A stretch of 64,000 nt of DNA from JACCZX01 sp963829995 (GCA_963829995.1 CAWHKW010000027.1:1-64000), one strand, 5' to 3'. Counted from the first letter of the stretch, positions 1 through 8,793 are shown. Notes: generated from the letters alone by a model not told the origin. Program-made: numbers and translations.

Positions 1-972
1 ATGAAAAAGAAATCAGTGGTCTTGTCGGCAATCTTCGGATGCTTGATCGCAATGATTGCGCAGTCAGCCGCGGCGGCCGAGGTCAAAGTGACGCCGCTCG
101 GAAGCCATGACGGGGAGCTGTGCCCGCGGGATCGTGCGCTGCTCTTTGAGGATCCTAACGGCACGCGCATTCTGTACGACGCGGGTTGGACGGTCGCCGG
201 ACCGAACGATCCGCGCCTCGGCAAGATCGACATCCTCCTTGTCAGTCACATGCATGGCGACCACGTTGGCAACGCGCACAACAAAGCGCCCAACTCTGGG
301 ACTTGCGAGAGTCCCGACCTTTCCGTGTCTGCGATGCCAAATTCCAGCAGCGTCAACATCGCGCTCGCAAAGAAGGCCAAGATCGTGACAGGCAGCGAAA
401 TGCCCGCGTTCTTTGCAGCCAAGCTGGCCGCGAACGGTGGTGACCCGAAGGATTCGGTCCTTGCGCGCTTCGGTGGCAGCGTCAGGGTCGGTGGGGTGAC
501 GATTGCAACAGTGCACGCCTTGCACAGCAACGGCCTCGATCCGGACTACATCGGCGGTGAACTCGGCAAGAGCATGAAAGCCGCGGGGATCGCCGGTGAT
601 GTTGGCCAGGCCACCGGCTATGTGCTCACTTTCAGCAACGGGCTGGTCGTTTACCTTTCCGGCGACACCGGCATCACGGCCGATCAGGAAAAAGTTGTGC
701 GCGGGCACTACAACGCCAAGCTCGCCGTGATGAATATCGGTGACACGTTCAGCACAGGGCCGAAAGAAGCGGCCTATGTGATCAACGAGCTGGTGAAACC
801 CAATGCGGTGATCCCGTCGCACGTGAACGAAGTCGCAACCAAAGACGGTAAGGTGTTGCCGGGAACGAAGACCGACACGTTCATCAAAAGCGTCAAGGTG
901 CCGGTGCATCTTCCGCTAAGCGGCAAGACGATGTCCTTCGATAATGCAGGAAAGTGCGTCGCCGGCTGCTGA
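1..972 (+). CDS. Exported MBL-fold metallo-hydrolase
   Basis: The product has 323 residues. It starts with a classic Sec signal peptide (basic MKKK, hydrophobic core, cleavage near AAAAEV at about residue 26), so it should act in the periplasm. The metal site HMHGDH of the metallo-beta-lactamase fold lies at about residues 83-88, and a further metal-ligand region SGDTG is near residue 220. The fold is that of Zn-dependent hydrolases; the substrate cannot be told from the sequence, and nothing shows that it is a beta-lactamase. The start codon is the first base of the window, so any promoter lies outside. The last 29 bases overlap the next gene. A second exported MBL protein (61515-62810) is not closely similar. 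Confidence 0.88.
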   Translation: MKKKSVVLSAIFGCLIAMIAQSAAAAEVKVTPLGSHDGELCPRDRALLFEDPNGTRILYDAGWTVAGPNDPRLGKIDILLVSHMHGDHVGNAHNKAPNSGTCESPDLSVSAMPNSSSVNIALAKKAKIVTGSEMPAFFAAKLAANGGDPKDSVLARFGGSVRVGGVTIATVHALHSNGLDPDYIGGELGKSMKAAGIAGDVGQATGYVLTFSNGLVVYLSGDTGITADQEKVVRGHYNAKLAVMNIGDTFSTGPKEAAYVINELVKPNAVIPSHVNEVATKDGKVLPGTKTDTFIKSVKVPVHLPLSGKTMSFDNAGKCVAGC

Positions 973-1700
973 ACCAGTCGCTTCGAGTAGTTCAACTCCG
1001 CCCGCATCGCCGACTCGACTCTGGTGGCTGCCGTTTTTGGCAGGTGCGTTGCCATTCGCAGCGACGCTGCTGGCTTTTTCGATTGCGATCAGCGAAGGGC
1101 GGTTCGTCGCGTGCAATCCGCTGATCGACGGCTGCGTTTCGATCAGCCGTACCGCGCGCTACGGTCTGCCCAACTACGTGTTTCGTGCGCTGCTGCTTCC
1201 AGCCGCCGTATTGCAGGCGCTGGTATGGTTGTTGTGCCAACCATGGTTACGCTCGATTGGAGCGCGGCGCACGCGCTGGCTGCGCGCTTTGCCGATCCCT
1301 TGCGCTTGGCGCAGCTGTATTCCTGATTCTGTACGGAACTTTTCTCGGCACTGAAGGCGCCTGGTATCAGTGGATGCGCCGCTTCGGGATTGTCTTTTAC
1401 TTCGGCTTCACATGCATCGTGATGCTGATTGTCAGCGATGCTATCCGTAGAACCGCTGCACAGAAGTCGTTCTATCGCCGTGCATCCGCGGCCTTGCTGG
1501 CCCTATGCATCGCGCTACCGATCCTTGGTTTGGTTAACGTAACAGTGGCGCTCGTATCGAGCGATGCCGCGGCCGTTGATCGCTTCGAAAACGCTGCCGA
1601 ATGGTGGGCAGGCCTGATGTTTACGGCGTTCTTCATGCTGCTCGCCGCGCTTTGGCGGCAGACGGCCTTCGCGGCCCATCTGCGTTCATCGCGAATTTGA
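944..1700 (+). pseudogene. Frameshifted polytopic membrane protein (possibly Frag1/DRAM/Sfk1-like)
   Basis: Two reading frames join into one hydrophobic protein of about 250 residues. The first (from ATG 944, overlapping the upstream MBL gene) gives two membrane segments and the motif GCVSISRTARYG. The second takes over at about 1298 and continues with three or four more membrane segments up to the stop at 1700. The break lies at ATCCCTTG (1295-1302); one extra C there would fuse the frames as ALPIP-LALGAAVF. The order of segments and the extracytoplasmic C...C...S-R pattern recall the Frag1/DRAM/Sfk1 (CWH43-like) group, but that is inference. It is either a recent pseudogene or a sequencing indel, and an intact hydrophobic frame on both sides favours the indel. 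Confidence 0.6.
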
Positions 1701-1720
1701 CACCCGCAAGGCAAGCAACT

Positions 1721-1746
1721 TATAGTTCACCAAATGGTGAACCATA
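1721..1746. promoter_or_regulatory. Inverted repeat over the arsR start codon, likely autoregulatory operator
   Basis: Arms TATAGTTCACC (1721-1731) and GGTGAACCATA (1736-1746) match at 10 of 11 positions with a 4-base spacer. The ATG of the ArsR gene (1734-1736) lies in the centre. ArsR-type dimers bind such dyads, and a repressor bound here would block expression of its own operon. Binding by this protein is inferred. Confidence 0.6.
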
Positions 1747-2099
1747 GCGCTCGGCTCGATCGCGTCTTCGGCGCTCTTGTCAGCCCTGCGCGGCGCGCAA
1801 TTCTGCAGCGCCTCGCACAAGCCGACTGCGCCTCCATCAGCGAGCTGGCGCAACCGATATCCATGTCGTTGCCAGCCGTGATGAAACATCTCGATGTACT
1901 CGAGGATGCGCGCCTGATCACGCGCGCTAAGACCGGCCGCACGATGTTCGTTCGGCTTTCGCCGAAACCCATGGCAGAGGCCATGGCATGGCTTCAACGA
2001 TACGAGCAGTTCTGGTCCAGCAGCCTCGACCGGCTCGTCGCATACGCCGAAAAAAAGGAAGCGCAGGCACGAAAGTCGCCCGCAAGAAGACGCCGATGA
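1734..2099 (+). CDS. ArsR-family winged-helix repressor
   Basis: 121 residues. The ArsR-type winged helix runs from about residue 8 to 85, with SPARRAILQRL before the recognition region and SLPAVMKHLDVLEDA as the DNA-reading helix. This is the branch that partners SRPBCC/AHSA1 proteins rather than arsenic genes. I see no metal-binding CxC motif, so the inducer is probably not a metal. The C-terminus is basic (KSPARRRR). The stop overlaps the next start by ATGA (2096-2099), so it is translationally coupled to the SRPBCC gene. An inverted repeat spans its own start codon, which suggests autoregulation. Confidence 0.9.
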   Translation: MVNHSARLDRVFGALVSPARRAILQRLAQADCASISELAQPISMSLPAVMKHLDVLEDARLITRAKTGRTMFVRLSPKPMAEAMAWLQRYEQFWSSSLDRLVAYAEKKEAQARKSPARRRR

Positions 2100-2539
2100 C
2101 CAGTCTTACTCTCGTGCGCCGCATCGCAGCGCGCCCCTCGATCGTGTTTGAAGCGCTCACTACGCCCGAAGGCATCGCTCAGTGGTGGGGGCCCGACGCC
2201 GGCCCAGTTCTGGTGGCCGAAACCGACGTGCGGATCGGCGGCCGCTTCAAGGTTCGTTTTCGCATGCTCGACGGCACAGAGCATGAAAGCAGTGGTGAAT
2301 ATCTCGAGGTCAAGCCGCCTGAGCGGCTTGCGATGACGTGGCGTTGGCTTGGGCTTGAAGACGACGGTGGTGAGTCAAGGATCGAGATCGATCTGCGGCC
2401 GGTTAACGGCGGCACCGAGCTCGTGTTCACCCACGCGATGCTCAGCAGTGAGGAGTCGCGCAAGGGCCACACCGAGGGCTGGAACGGTGCGCTCGACAAA
2501 TTGGAAAAATATTTGCTTTCGCATGAAGGAGCGCTATGA
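2096..2539 (+). CDS. SRPBCC (AHSA1/START-like) domain protein
   Basis: 147 residues from the ATG that overlaps the arsR stop; a longer open frame upstream lies inside arsR and is not needed. The whole protein is one SRPBCC ligand-pocket domain: an N-terminal ARPSIVFEALTTPEGIAQWW helix segment, then G-GRF-V-F strands, and the C-terminal GWNGALDKLEKYL helix. Such proteins bind hydrophobic small molecules in the cytosol. Those next to ArsR regulators are common but have no settled function. It is coupled at both ends (ATGA at 2096 and at 2536), so it is a firm member of this operon. Confidence 0.92.
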   Translation: MTSLTLVRRIAARPSIVFEALTTPEGIAQWWGPDAGPVLVAETDVRIGGRFKVRFRMLDGTEHESSGEYLEVKPPERLAMTWRWLGLEDDGGESRIEIDLRPVNGGTELVFTHAMLSSEESRKGHTEGWNGALDKLEKYLLSHEGAL

Positions 2540-2886
2540 AAAATTTCTTGGCCATCTACCTGGGTTCCGCGTCGGCAATCGCGGACTGGAAGAAGTTGGA
2601 TGAAGAAAAACGCAAGGAGCGCGAAGCGGCAGGGATGCAGGCATGGAACAAGTGGGGGACGGTCAACCAGAAAGCGATCGTTGACCAAGGAGCACCGCTC
2701 GGCAAAACCAAGCTCATTTCAAAGCAGGGCATTTCAGACACCAAGAATGAGATAGCCGCGTACACGATCGTCCAGGCGGAATCGCACGAGGCGGCTGCGA
2801 AAATTTTTGAGAATCACCCGCACTTCACGATATTTCCCGGACACGCGGTAGAGATCATGGAGTGTCTGCCGATGCCAAAGATGTAA
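2536..2886 (+). CDS. YCII-like small protein
   Basis: 116 residues. The start overlaps the SRPBCC stop by four bases. The protein resembles the YciI-related dimeric alpha-beta barrel proteins that occur beside ArsR/SRPBCC pairs: a short strand (KNFLAIYLG), a charged helix, a middle W-KWG motif, and a C-terminal NHPHF-IFPGHAVEIMEC segment. No catalytic residue can be assigned with confidence. Transcription with arsR and the SRPBCC gene is implied by the overlap. Confidence 0.75.
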   Translation: MKNFLAIYLGSASAIADWKKLDEEKRKEREAAGMQAWNKWGTVNQKAIVDQGAPLGKTKLISKQGISDTKNEIAAYTIVQAESHEAAAKIFENHPHFTIFPGHAVEIMECLPMPKM

Positions 2887-2921
2887 CGCGAAAAGTATTT
2901 TCTTTCGCAGGAGAAACGCAA

Positions 2922-3674
2922 ATGCATGACGATCCCAAGCCGCACCGCCAGCTCGAACATCTCCAATTTCCCGGCGAAGACTTCGCCTATCGCAACGCGC
3001 GCAACGCACTGCTCGACGAAGAGATAGCGCTTCGTCGCCAGATCGAGCGCATCAGCGCGCAGCGGCGCGCATTGCCGCCTGGCGGCCTGGTGCGCGAGGA
3101 CTACGTATTCGAGGGTCTAGACCGTAACCGGCGCCCGGCGCAGATGAAGCTGTCCGAGTTGTTTGCGCCCGGGAAGGACAGCCTTGCGATCTACAGCTTC
3201 ATGTATGGACCTGAGCGCGACCAGCCGTGCACGGGATGCACACATACGCTCGACAGCCTCGACGGTGTCGCGCGCCACGCGCCGCAGCGAATCAATCTGT
3301 TCATCGTTGCCAAGTCACCGCTCGCACGCCTTCTTGCATTGGCGCGCGAGCGCGGCTGGGACCACCTGACGTTTCTCTCCACCGCGGGGAATAACTACAG
3401 CCGCGACTACTTCGGTGATTCGCGCGGACTAAGCCCGGCGATGCGTCGCCAGCAAGACTTTAAGGATGGCGAGGAGTGGGACATGCCGATGCTCAATGTC
3501 TTTCGCCGCGATGCCGGTGGCGTGCGCCATTTCTGGAGCAGCGAGCTGCTCTATGTGCCGGCCGATCCAGGTCAGGAATATCGCCACAACGACTTGATAG
3601 ATCCGCTCTGGCACCTGCTCGACACGACACCCGAAGGGCGCGGCGACTTCGAGCCGGCACTCGCATACTCGTAG
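2922..3674 (+). CDS. DUF899 family thioredoxin-like protein
   Basis: 250 residues. I chose ATG 2922, preceded by AGGAGAAACGCAA, over an in-frame start at 2862 that would lie inside the upstream gene. The sequence shows the DUF899 pattern: RNALLDEEIALRRQIE helix, a LPPGG segment, and CTGCTHTLD at about residues 104-112 at the position of the thioredoxin redox site. The family is predicted to have a thioredoxin fold, but no reaction is established. It is the fourth gene of the arsR-headed cluster, 35 bases after the YCII gene and 7 bases before a RibD-type reductase. Confidence 0.9.
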   Translation: MHDDPKPHRQLEHLQFPGEDFAYRNARNALLDEEIALRRQIERISAQRRALPPGGLVREDYVFEGLDRNRRPAQMKLSELFAPGKDSLAIYSFMYGPERDQPCTGCTHTLDSLDGVARHAPQRINLFIVAKSPLARLLALARERGWDHLTFLSTAGNNYSRDYFGDSRGLSPAMRRQQDFKDGEEWDMPMLNVFRRDAGGVRHFWSSELLYVPADPGQEYRHNDLIDPLWHLLDTTPEGRGDFEPALAYS

Positions 3675-3681
3675 AGGACAC

Positions 3682-4353
3682 ATGCGGAAAATTATCGTCG
3701 GCGCCATGGTTTCCATCGACGGCGTCATGCAGGCGCCCGGCGGGCCAACCGAGGATCCGACCAAGGGCTTCAAGTTCGGCGGCTGGGTGATGCCCTATTT
3801 CAATCAGGAGTTCGGCGAAGAGATCGACCGCCTCTTCAAGGAGAAGTTCGACCTCCTGCTCGGTCGCAAGACCTACGAGATTTTCGCCGCGCACTGGCCC
3901 TACTACGATGAAGGCGGGTCAGATGGCGGCATTGCCAAGCTGTTCAACGAGATCAAGAAGTACGCGGTTTCGCGGTCGGGCGAGGTCGATACGAGTTGGC
4001 AGGGCTCGGTGCTGCTGCGCGACGTCGCCGACGTGAAGCGCCTGAAGCAAGAGAACGGTCCGAACCTTGTCACACAGGGCAGTACCGAGCTCGTGCATGC
4101 ACTGCTCGCAAACGACCTCGTCGACGCTATCAGCATCTTCACGGTGCCCGTGGTGCTTGGCGGCGGCAAGAAGCTGTTCGCCGACGGCTCGGCGCCGCAT
4201 TCGTTCAAGCTGACCAGCTCGCGCGTGTCTCCGAACGGTTTGATCATCGCCCACTACGAGCGCGACGGTGAAATCAAGATCGGCGACACCGCGCTCGATT
4301 CACCCAGCAAGCGGGAGATCGCCCGTCAGGAGCGGATGAAGCGCGAGGGCTAA
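3682..4353 (+). CDS. Dihydrofolate-reductase-fold protein (RibD C-terminal family)
   Basis: 223 residues. The N-terminal MRKIIVGAMVSIDGVMQAPGG and the motifs LLGRKTYEIF and VLGGGKKLF are those of the RibD_C / bacterial bifunctional-deaminase-reductase fold, which binds NADPH. It is not the housekeeping FolA. The family has no fixed substrate outside riboflavin synthesis. GAGGACAC precedes the ATG as ribosome binding site. It sits in the arsR-headed cluster between DUF899 and VOC genes, a set often found together. Two further members of this fold occur at 47905 and 63458; they are not close copies. The C-terminal tail after residue 190 is charged and probably dispensable to the fold. Confidence 0.9.
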   Translation: MRKIIVGAMVSIDGVMQAPGGPTEDPTKGFKFGGWVMPYFNQEFGEEIDRLFKEKFDLLLGRKTYEIFAAHWPYYDEGGSDGGIAKLFNEIKKYAVSRSGEVDTSWQGSVLLRDVADVKRLKQENGPNLVTQGSTELVHALLANDLVDAISIFTVPVVLGGGKKLFADGSAPHSFKLTSSRVSPNGLIIAHYERDGEIKIGDTALDSPSKREIARQERMKREG

Positions 4354-4389
4354 CGCAGGTACCGTCCATTTCACCCCAAGGAGTCACCC

Positions 4390-4878
4390 ATGCAAAAGAT
4401 CACCCCGTTTCTCTGGTACGCCAAGGAGGCCGAAGAGGCCGCCAAGTTTTACACGTCGATCTTTCCCAACTCGCGTGTCGTCCGCGTCACCGCGATGCAG
4501 AGCGAATCACCAAGCGGCCCTCCGGGGTCGGTCAAGGTCGTCGAGTTCGTCCTGTTCGGACAGGAGTTCACGGCAATGACCGCCGGCCAGATGGATCCGT
4601 TCAACCACGCGGTGTCATTCGTCGTCAACTGCGAGGATCAGGCCGAGATCGACAAGTACTGGAACGCGCTGCTCGATGGAGGCCAGCCGGAGGCGTGCGG
4701 CTGGCTCAAAGACCGATACGGCGTGTCATGGCAGATCACACCGACGCTGCTCGGCAAGCTAATGGCCGACTCCGACAAGGCGAAATCCAAGCGCGTGTCC
4801 GACGCGATGATGCAGATGATCAAGATCGACATCGCGGACCTGGAGGCGGCGGCGGAGCGGGAAAGCCAGGCGGCGTAG
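4390..4878 (+). CDS. VOC family protein (PhnB / 3-demethylubiquinone methyltransferase-like fold)
   Basis: 162 residues, with AAGGAGTCACCC directly before the ATG. ITPFLWYAKEAEEAAKFYTSIF at the N-terminus and AVSFVVNCEDQAEIDKYW plus GWLKDRYGVSWQI later are the signature of the PhnB-like VOC (glyoxalase fold) group. These proteins form two beta-alpha-beta-beta-beta modules and may bind a metal. The name 3-demethylubiquinone methyltransferase often attached to the family is not a demonstrated activity. Last gene of the arsR-headed cluster; a convergent transporter follows 26 bases later. Confidence 0.9.
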   Translation: MQKITPFLWYAKEAEEAAKFYTSIFPNSRVVRVTAMQSESPSGPPGSVKVVEFVLFGQEFTAMTAGQMDPFNHAVSFVVNCEDQAEIDKYWNALLDGGQPEACGWLKDRYGVSWQITPTLLGKLMADSDKAKSKRVSDAMMQMIKIDIADLEAAAERESQAA

Positions 4879-4904
4879 GAGTGACACTCCAATCGGGTTG
4901 CGAG

Positions 4905-5813
4905 TCACGCCAGTAGCTCCAGCGCCGCACCCCATAGCGGCACGGTCACCAGCGCGAGCGATGCGCCGAATGCGGCGATCTCGCCCGTCAGTTCGACCTC
5001 GAACTCGTATTCGCGCGCCAGAGCAATCGAGCTGATCAGCGGCGGCATCGCGGCCAGCAGCACCAGCAGCTTTCCAGAGCTCCCGAGCGCCTGTCCGAAA
5101 AGCGCAAAACCAATCAACACCGCGGCGGGTGCCAGCACCAGCTTGAAGCCCAATGCGGCCGCAATCGGCGCGAGTCGCTTGCGGCCCGGCAAACCGCGCA
5201 GGTGCATGCCGACCGCCACGATTGCGACCGGAGCGAGGGTCACCGCCAGATCGTGCACCGCCATCAACGCGAACTGCGGTAGAGCAGATCGAGGCAGCAC
5301 CAACCCGGCGACGAGCGCAAGCAGCGGTGGGAAAGTAATGATCCGCCGCGCGATCAGCCCCGGGCAGACTCGGCCCTGCGACAAGACGCAACTTGCGCCA
5401 ACGCCGAGCACGCTGAACGCGAGCGCGCCGCCGAGCACCGAAAGCACGATTGCAGGGGCAAGACAGTGCGCGCCGCAGTAGCGCTCGATGAAGGGCAGCG
5501 CAAAGCCGGCGGTGCTGCCGGCGCCGCTCGCGAGCAGGACCGCGCCCGCCGTAGGCCGCCGCAGCCCGAAAGCAAAGACCGCAATCGCGACCGCCACCAG
5601 CGCGAAAGCGAACAAGCCCCACAGCCACGCCACCCCACCGAGCAGAGCGCCGTCCAGCCGCACCGATGGCGCGCTTTGCAGCGCCGCCGCCGGCCAGGCT
5701 ATGTACAGAACCCAGCTCGTCAGCGCCGCCGAGGTGTCACGCGGCAGCCGCCCGCAAGACACAAGCAAGCGGCCCAGTGCCAGAAACAACGCGACTTCGA
5801 GTAGCGCGTTCAT
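4905..5813 (-). CDS. AEC-family transporter
   Basis: 302 residues starting at ATG 5813 (MNALLEVALFLALGRLL); the open frame runs further upstream but without a typical N-terminus. About ten hydrophobic segments fill the protein, which fits the auxin-efflux-carrier (AEC) family of inner-membrane secondary carriers for small organic anions such as malate. A polar break with N-terminal half TSWVLYIAWPAAAL and C-terminal half AAMPPLISSIALAREY agrees with the two inverted five-helix repeats. The substrate is unknown. It is convergent with the VOC gene and divergent from the regulator at 5998; the 184-base gap between 5813 and 5998 must hold both promoters. Confidence 0.88.
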   Translation of the reverse strand: MNALLEVALFLALGRLLVSCGRLPRDTSAALTSWVLYIAWPAAALQSAPSVRLDGALLGGVAWLWGLFAFALVAVAIAVFAFGLRRPTAGAVLLASGAGSTAGFALPFIERYCGAHCLAPAIVLSVLGGALAFSVLGVGASCVLSQGRVCPGLIARRIITFPPLLALVAGLVLPRSALPQFALMAVHDLAVTLAPVAIVAVGMHLRGLPGRKRLAPIAAALGFKLVLAPAAVLIGFALFGQALGSSGKLLVLLAAMPPLISSIALAREYEFEVELTGEIAAFGASLALVTVPLWGAALELLA

Positions 5814-5997
5814 GGTTTCCCCTGCTCGCAACCATGACTGCTGTTGTCTTCTGTTCCCCGCAGCATGACCATTCGCTTGTCCCCTTTCGTGCGCATGTCG
5901 ATACTTGCTGCGCATTAAAGGCGGGCCGCGAAAAAAAGTGCTCAAGGAAGGCTGACGGTTTTCTACTGATTCTCTATTCCGTTTCTAATTAACGCTG

Positions 5998-8313
5998 ATG
6001 AACCTCGGCGAACGCACGAACGTTGACGACGCTCCGGTGATGATCGGCGGGTGGCGGGTCGATCCGCGCGCCGACGAGATCGAGGCCGAAGGGCGCGTTA
6101 TAAAACTCGAGCCGCTGCGCATGCGCTTGCTGATGGCGCTGGCCCGGCGGCCCGGCGAGGTCGTGTTGAGCAACGAGCTGCTCGATACGGTCTGGAAGGG
6201 CGTCATCGTCACGCCCGCTTCTCTTTATCAGAGCGTTGCGCAGCTTCGGCAGCTCTTGGGCGACGACGCCAGCGAGCCTCGCTATATAGAGACCGTGCCG
6301 CGTAAAGGCTATCGGCTGGTGGCGCCGGTTTCGCCGTTACCACCGATGCCGCAAGGAAAAGCGGTGATCGCACCGCCGTATGAAGTGCCGCCGCCGACCA
6401 GCCCGGCGAGCAATGTGACAGGCGCGTCACCGCCGCCCGATGCTGACCGCCTTACCCCCGCTGTGCTGCGAAAGTCATTGAAGCGGCGCGAGGTCATCGC
6501 CGGCGCCGTCGCTGCGACCGCGGCGCTCGCTGCTGGGGGTGCATGGTGGTGGATCACGCGGCCGGCCGGCGCCCCGCTGCGTGTCGCGGTGCTGCCGTTT
6601 ACCGACCGCTCGCCGGGGCGGCTCGATCAGCCGCTGGCGAACGGAGTCACCGAGGACGTCATTCGAACTCTCGGCCGTCATCCGGCGCTCGAGGTCATCA
6701 GTTTCGACGCGGTCGCTCGGCTGGCGCCGACCTCAGGGGTTCTCGCGGAAGCCGCCCGACGTCTTGACGTCGCCTTTGCGCTGGTCGGCGAAATGTGGCG
6801 GGCCGGCGAGCGTGTGCGCATCACGACACAGCTGATCGCGCTACCAACCGAAAAGGTGCGGCAGTCTGCGTCGTTCGACGAGTCGATGGGCAGCTTGTCG
6901 AACCTGCCGCAGGCGATTGCGCTGAAGGCGATCGATGCGCTTGATTTGAGGCCAGCCGTGCCGCCCGTGAAGGCAGCGCCGACAAGCGCGTACGAAATGT
7001 ACGTTTTAGGCATCGACGCGATGCGCGCCAAGACGCCCGACAGCGTCGAGCGCGCGCGCCGCTATTTCTCGCAGGGAATCGAGATCGATACGCAGTACGC
7101 GCGCAACTACGCGGGCCTGGCTTCCTCATGGATCGTGCAATCCGAAGTCGGCGGCGGCCAGATCGGAAGGCGCGAAGCGTTTGCGCGCGCCGAGCCGCTT
7201 TATGCCAAGGCGTTGCAGCTTGATCCGGAGCTGGTCGAAGCCAGGCTCGGCGTTGCCAACGTCGCGCGGGTATATCAACGCTTCGACGAAGCCCGCCGCA
7301 CCTACGAAGCCGTCATCCCCGCGCATCCGAATAACGTCCAGGCGCGCTTTGGTCTTGGACTTACCGAGGAGGACGACGGCTGGCCGTCGCGCGCCGCCGT
7401 CCAGTACGAGCGCGCAGCGGCGCTCGACCCCACGCACTTCCTGATCCCAATTCGGGCTGGGCTTTCAATGATGTACCTGGGGCGATTGGCGGAAGCCGAA
7501 GCGCGCTTCAAGCGCTCGATCGAGCTCGACAGTGCACGGCCCAACGGCTTCTACAGCCTGGGAATTCTGAATTGGCTGCGCGGGCGGCTTGACGAGTCGG
7601 TTGCCGCGCATCGCGAAGCACTCAAGCGTGGCGACCAGGCGTCATATATATGGCACGAGTACGCGTTCGTGTGCACCGACCTCGGGCTGTACGACGAAGC
7701 GCGACGTGGCTTCGAGCGCACCGCGCAGCTATTACGACCGCCGAACTCTGCAACCGTGGAAGCGGCGTTCGTGTGGGTGGCCGAAGGTGCGGTGCACCCC
7801 GTGCCGAAAGCACTGGCCGACAGTGTTGCGTCGCCCGCGCCGTGGGAACGACTGCTGATCGTGTCAATGGGAGGCGAACGACCCTCCGCAGCAGCGGTCA
7901 GCGCGGTCGAGCGCGAGCAGGCGGGCTACATCGCGCCGACGCCGTCGCTGTACGAAATCGTCGGCGGCCGCTTCCGCACGCTCGATGTCGCCTCGCTGTT
8001 CGCAGCTGCCGGCGAGAAGGATCGCACTGCACCGTTGCTCGACCAGGTTGAGCGCACGTTGAACGATTACGAGCAGCGTGGCGTCACCGCCCCCGCGTTC
8101 AGCTTTCACAGGGCGCGTGTGCTCGCACTGCGCGGCGACATCGCGCGTGCGCTGGCGTCACTGCAGACCGCTTTCGATCGCGGGTGGAGACGCGCCTGGT
8201 GGGTGAGCCGCGATCCCGCTTTCGAGCAGCTGCGCGGGGAGAGCGTTTTCAAAGCAATACTGCAAAAAATGGAGGCGCAGCTGGCAGTGCAGCGTAAGAG
8301 TGCCGCGAGCTAG
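5998..8313 (+). CDS. CadC/ToxR-like winged-helix regulator with TPR repeats
   Basis: 771 residues. Order of parts: OmpR/PhoB-type winged helix at about 15-112 (LSNELLDTVWKGVIVTPASLYQ, ending RYIETVPRKGYRL), a Pro-rich linker, one membrane segment near 168-186, a FlgO/TolB-N-like alpha-beta domain at about 195-320 (RVAVLPFTDRSPG), and then TPR repeats from about 340 to 600. It should be a one-component membrane regulator that senses through its outer part and binds DNA in the cytoplasm. The wHTH-TolB_N-TPR architecture is common in proteobacteria; the signal is not known. It stands alone between divergent and convergent genes. Confidence 0.87.
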   Translation: MNLGERTNVDDAPVMIGGWRVDPRADEIEAEGRVIKLEPLRMRLLMALARRPGEVVLSNELLDTVWKGVIVTPASLYQSVAQLRQLLGDDASEPRYIETVPRKGYRLVAPVSPLPPMPQGKAVIAPPYEVPPPTSPASNVTGASPPPDADRLTPAVLRKSLKRREVIAGAVAATAALAAGGAWWWITRPAGAPLRVAVLPFTDRSPGRLDQPLANGVTEDVIRTLGRHPALEVISFDAVARLAPTSGVLAEAARRLDVAFALVGEMWRAGERVRITTQLIALPTEKVRQSASFDESMGSLSNLPQAIALKAIDALDLRPAVPPVKAAPTSAYEMYVLGIDAMRAKTPDSVERARRYFSQGIEIDTQYARNYAGLASSWIVQSEVGGGQIGRREAFARAEPLYAKALQLDPELVEARLGVANVARVYQRFDEARRTYEAVIPAHPNNVQARFGLGLTEEDDGWPSRAAVQYERAAALDPTHFLIPIRAGLSMMYLGRLAEAEARFKRSIELDSARPNGFYSLGILNWLRGRLDESVAAHREALKRGDQASYIWHEYAFVCTDLGLYDEARRGFERTAQLLRPPNSATVEAAFVWVAEGAVHPVPKALADSVASPAPWERLLIVSMGGERPSAAAVSAVEREQAGYIAPTPSLYEIVGGRFRTLDVASLFAAAGEKDRTAPLLDQVERTLNDYEQRGVTAPAFSFHRARVLALRGDIARALASLQTAFDRGWRRAWWVSRDPAFEQLRGESVFKAILQKMEAQLAVQRKSAAS

Positions 8314-8355
8314 CGCCTCAAGACTTGAGCATGCAGAGCGGACGGTGTCATGCGC

Positions 8356-8793
8356 CTAATCCAGCAGTCGTAGCGTGTTCCCATCGCGTTCGCCGCGAAA
8401 ATATTTGTCGAGCACCCGCTCGAATACAGAGCCGGGTGGCGAGATATGCGCGAACAGAGTCACACTGGACTTCAGCTTCATGTCGTCCGGCGAACCAAAG
8501 ATCTGCTGCGCCGATCGGCCCTCGACACTGAGCAGTGCCTCCGCGCACTCGACCAGTCGGCGCCCCAGCACGGGGTCGTTCAGATAAGCCTCGGCCTCCG
8601 CGACGCTTCTGATTGCATATTGTTGCGAGGCCGGGCTGATTCCCAGTCCAACGTACTGCGGAAAAACGAACCACATCCAATGCGACCGCTTCTGCCCTCG
8701 CTGGATTTCCGAGAGTGCAACCTCGTAGCCGCCCTGCTGCGCATCGAGAAATCTGCGCAGGTCATGCACGTCCTGGGCGGCGGCTTTTGACAC
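8356..8793 (-). CDS. DUF1810 family protein
   Basis: 145 residues forming a single DUF1810 domain. The hallmark stretch KRSHWMWFVFPQYVGLG lies at about residues 34-52, followed by YAIRSVAEAEAYL and FGSPDDMKLKSSVTLF. The family is small, soluble, helical and widespread; no function is established (the old label calpastatin has no support here). It follows the iron-permease-like gene by one base on the same strand, so the two are probably transcribed together. Confidence 0.93.
   Translation of the reverse strand: MSKAAAQDVHDLRRFLDAQQGGYEVALSEIQRGQKRSHWMWFVFPQYVGLGISPASQQYAIRSVAEAEAYLNDPVLGRRLVECAEALLSVEGRSAQQIFGSPDDMKLKSSVTLFAHISPPGSVFERVLDKYFRGERDGNTLRLLD

Noticed and set aside
1..972. MBL-fold gene as a beta-lactamase
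   Set aside because: The HxHxDH motif is common to the whole superfamily and the rest of the protein does not match class B beta-lactamases in a way I can show.
8317..8329. Palindrome CTCAAG-A-CTTGAG between convergent genes as a terminator
   Set aside because: A one-base spacer leaves no room for a hairpin loop and there is no T-run after it.
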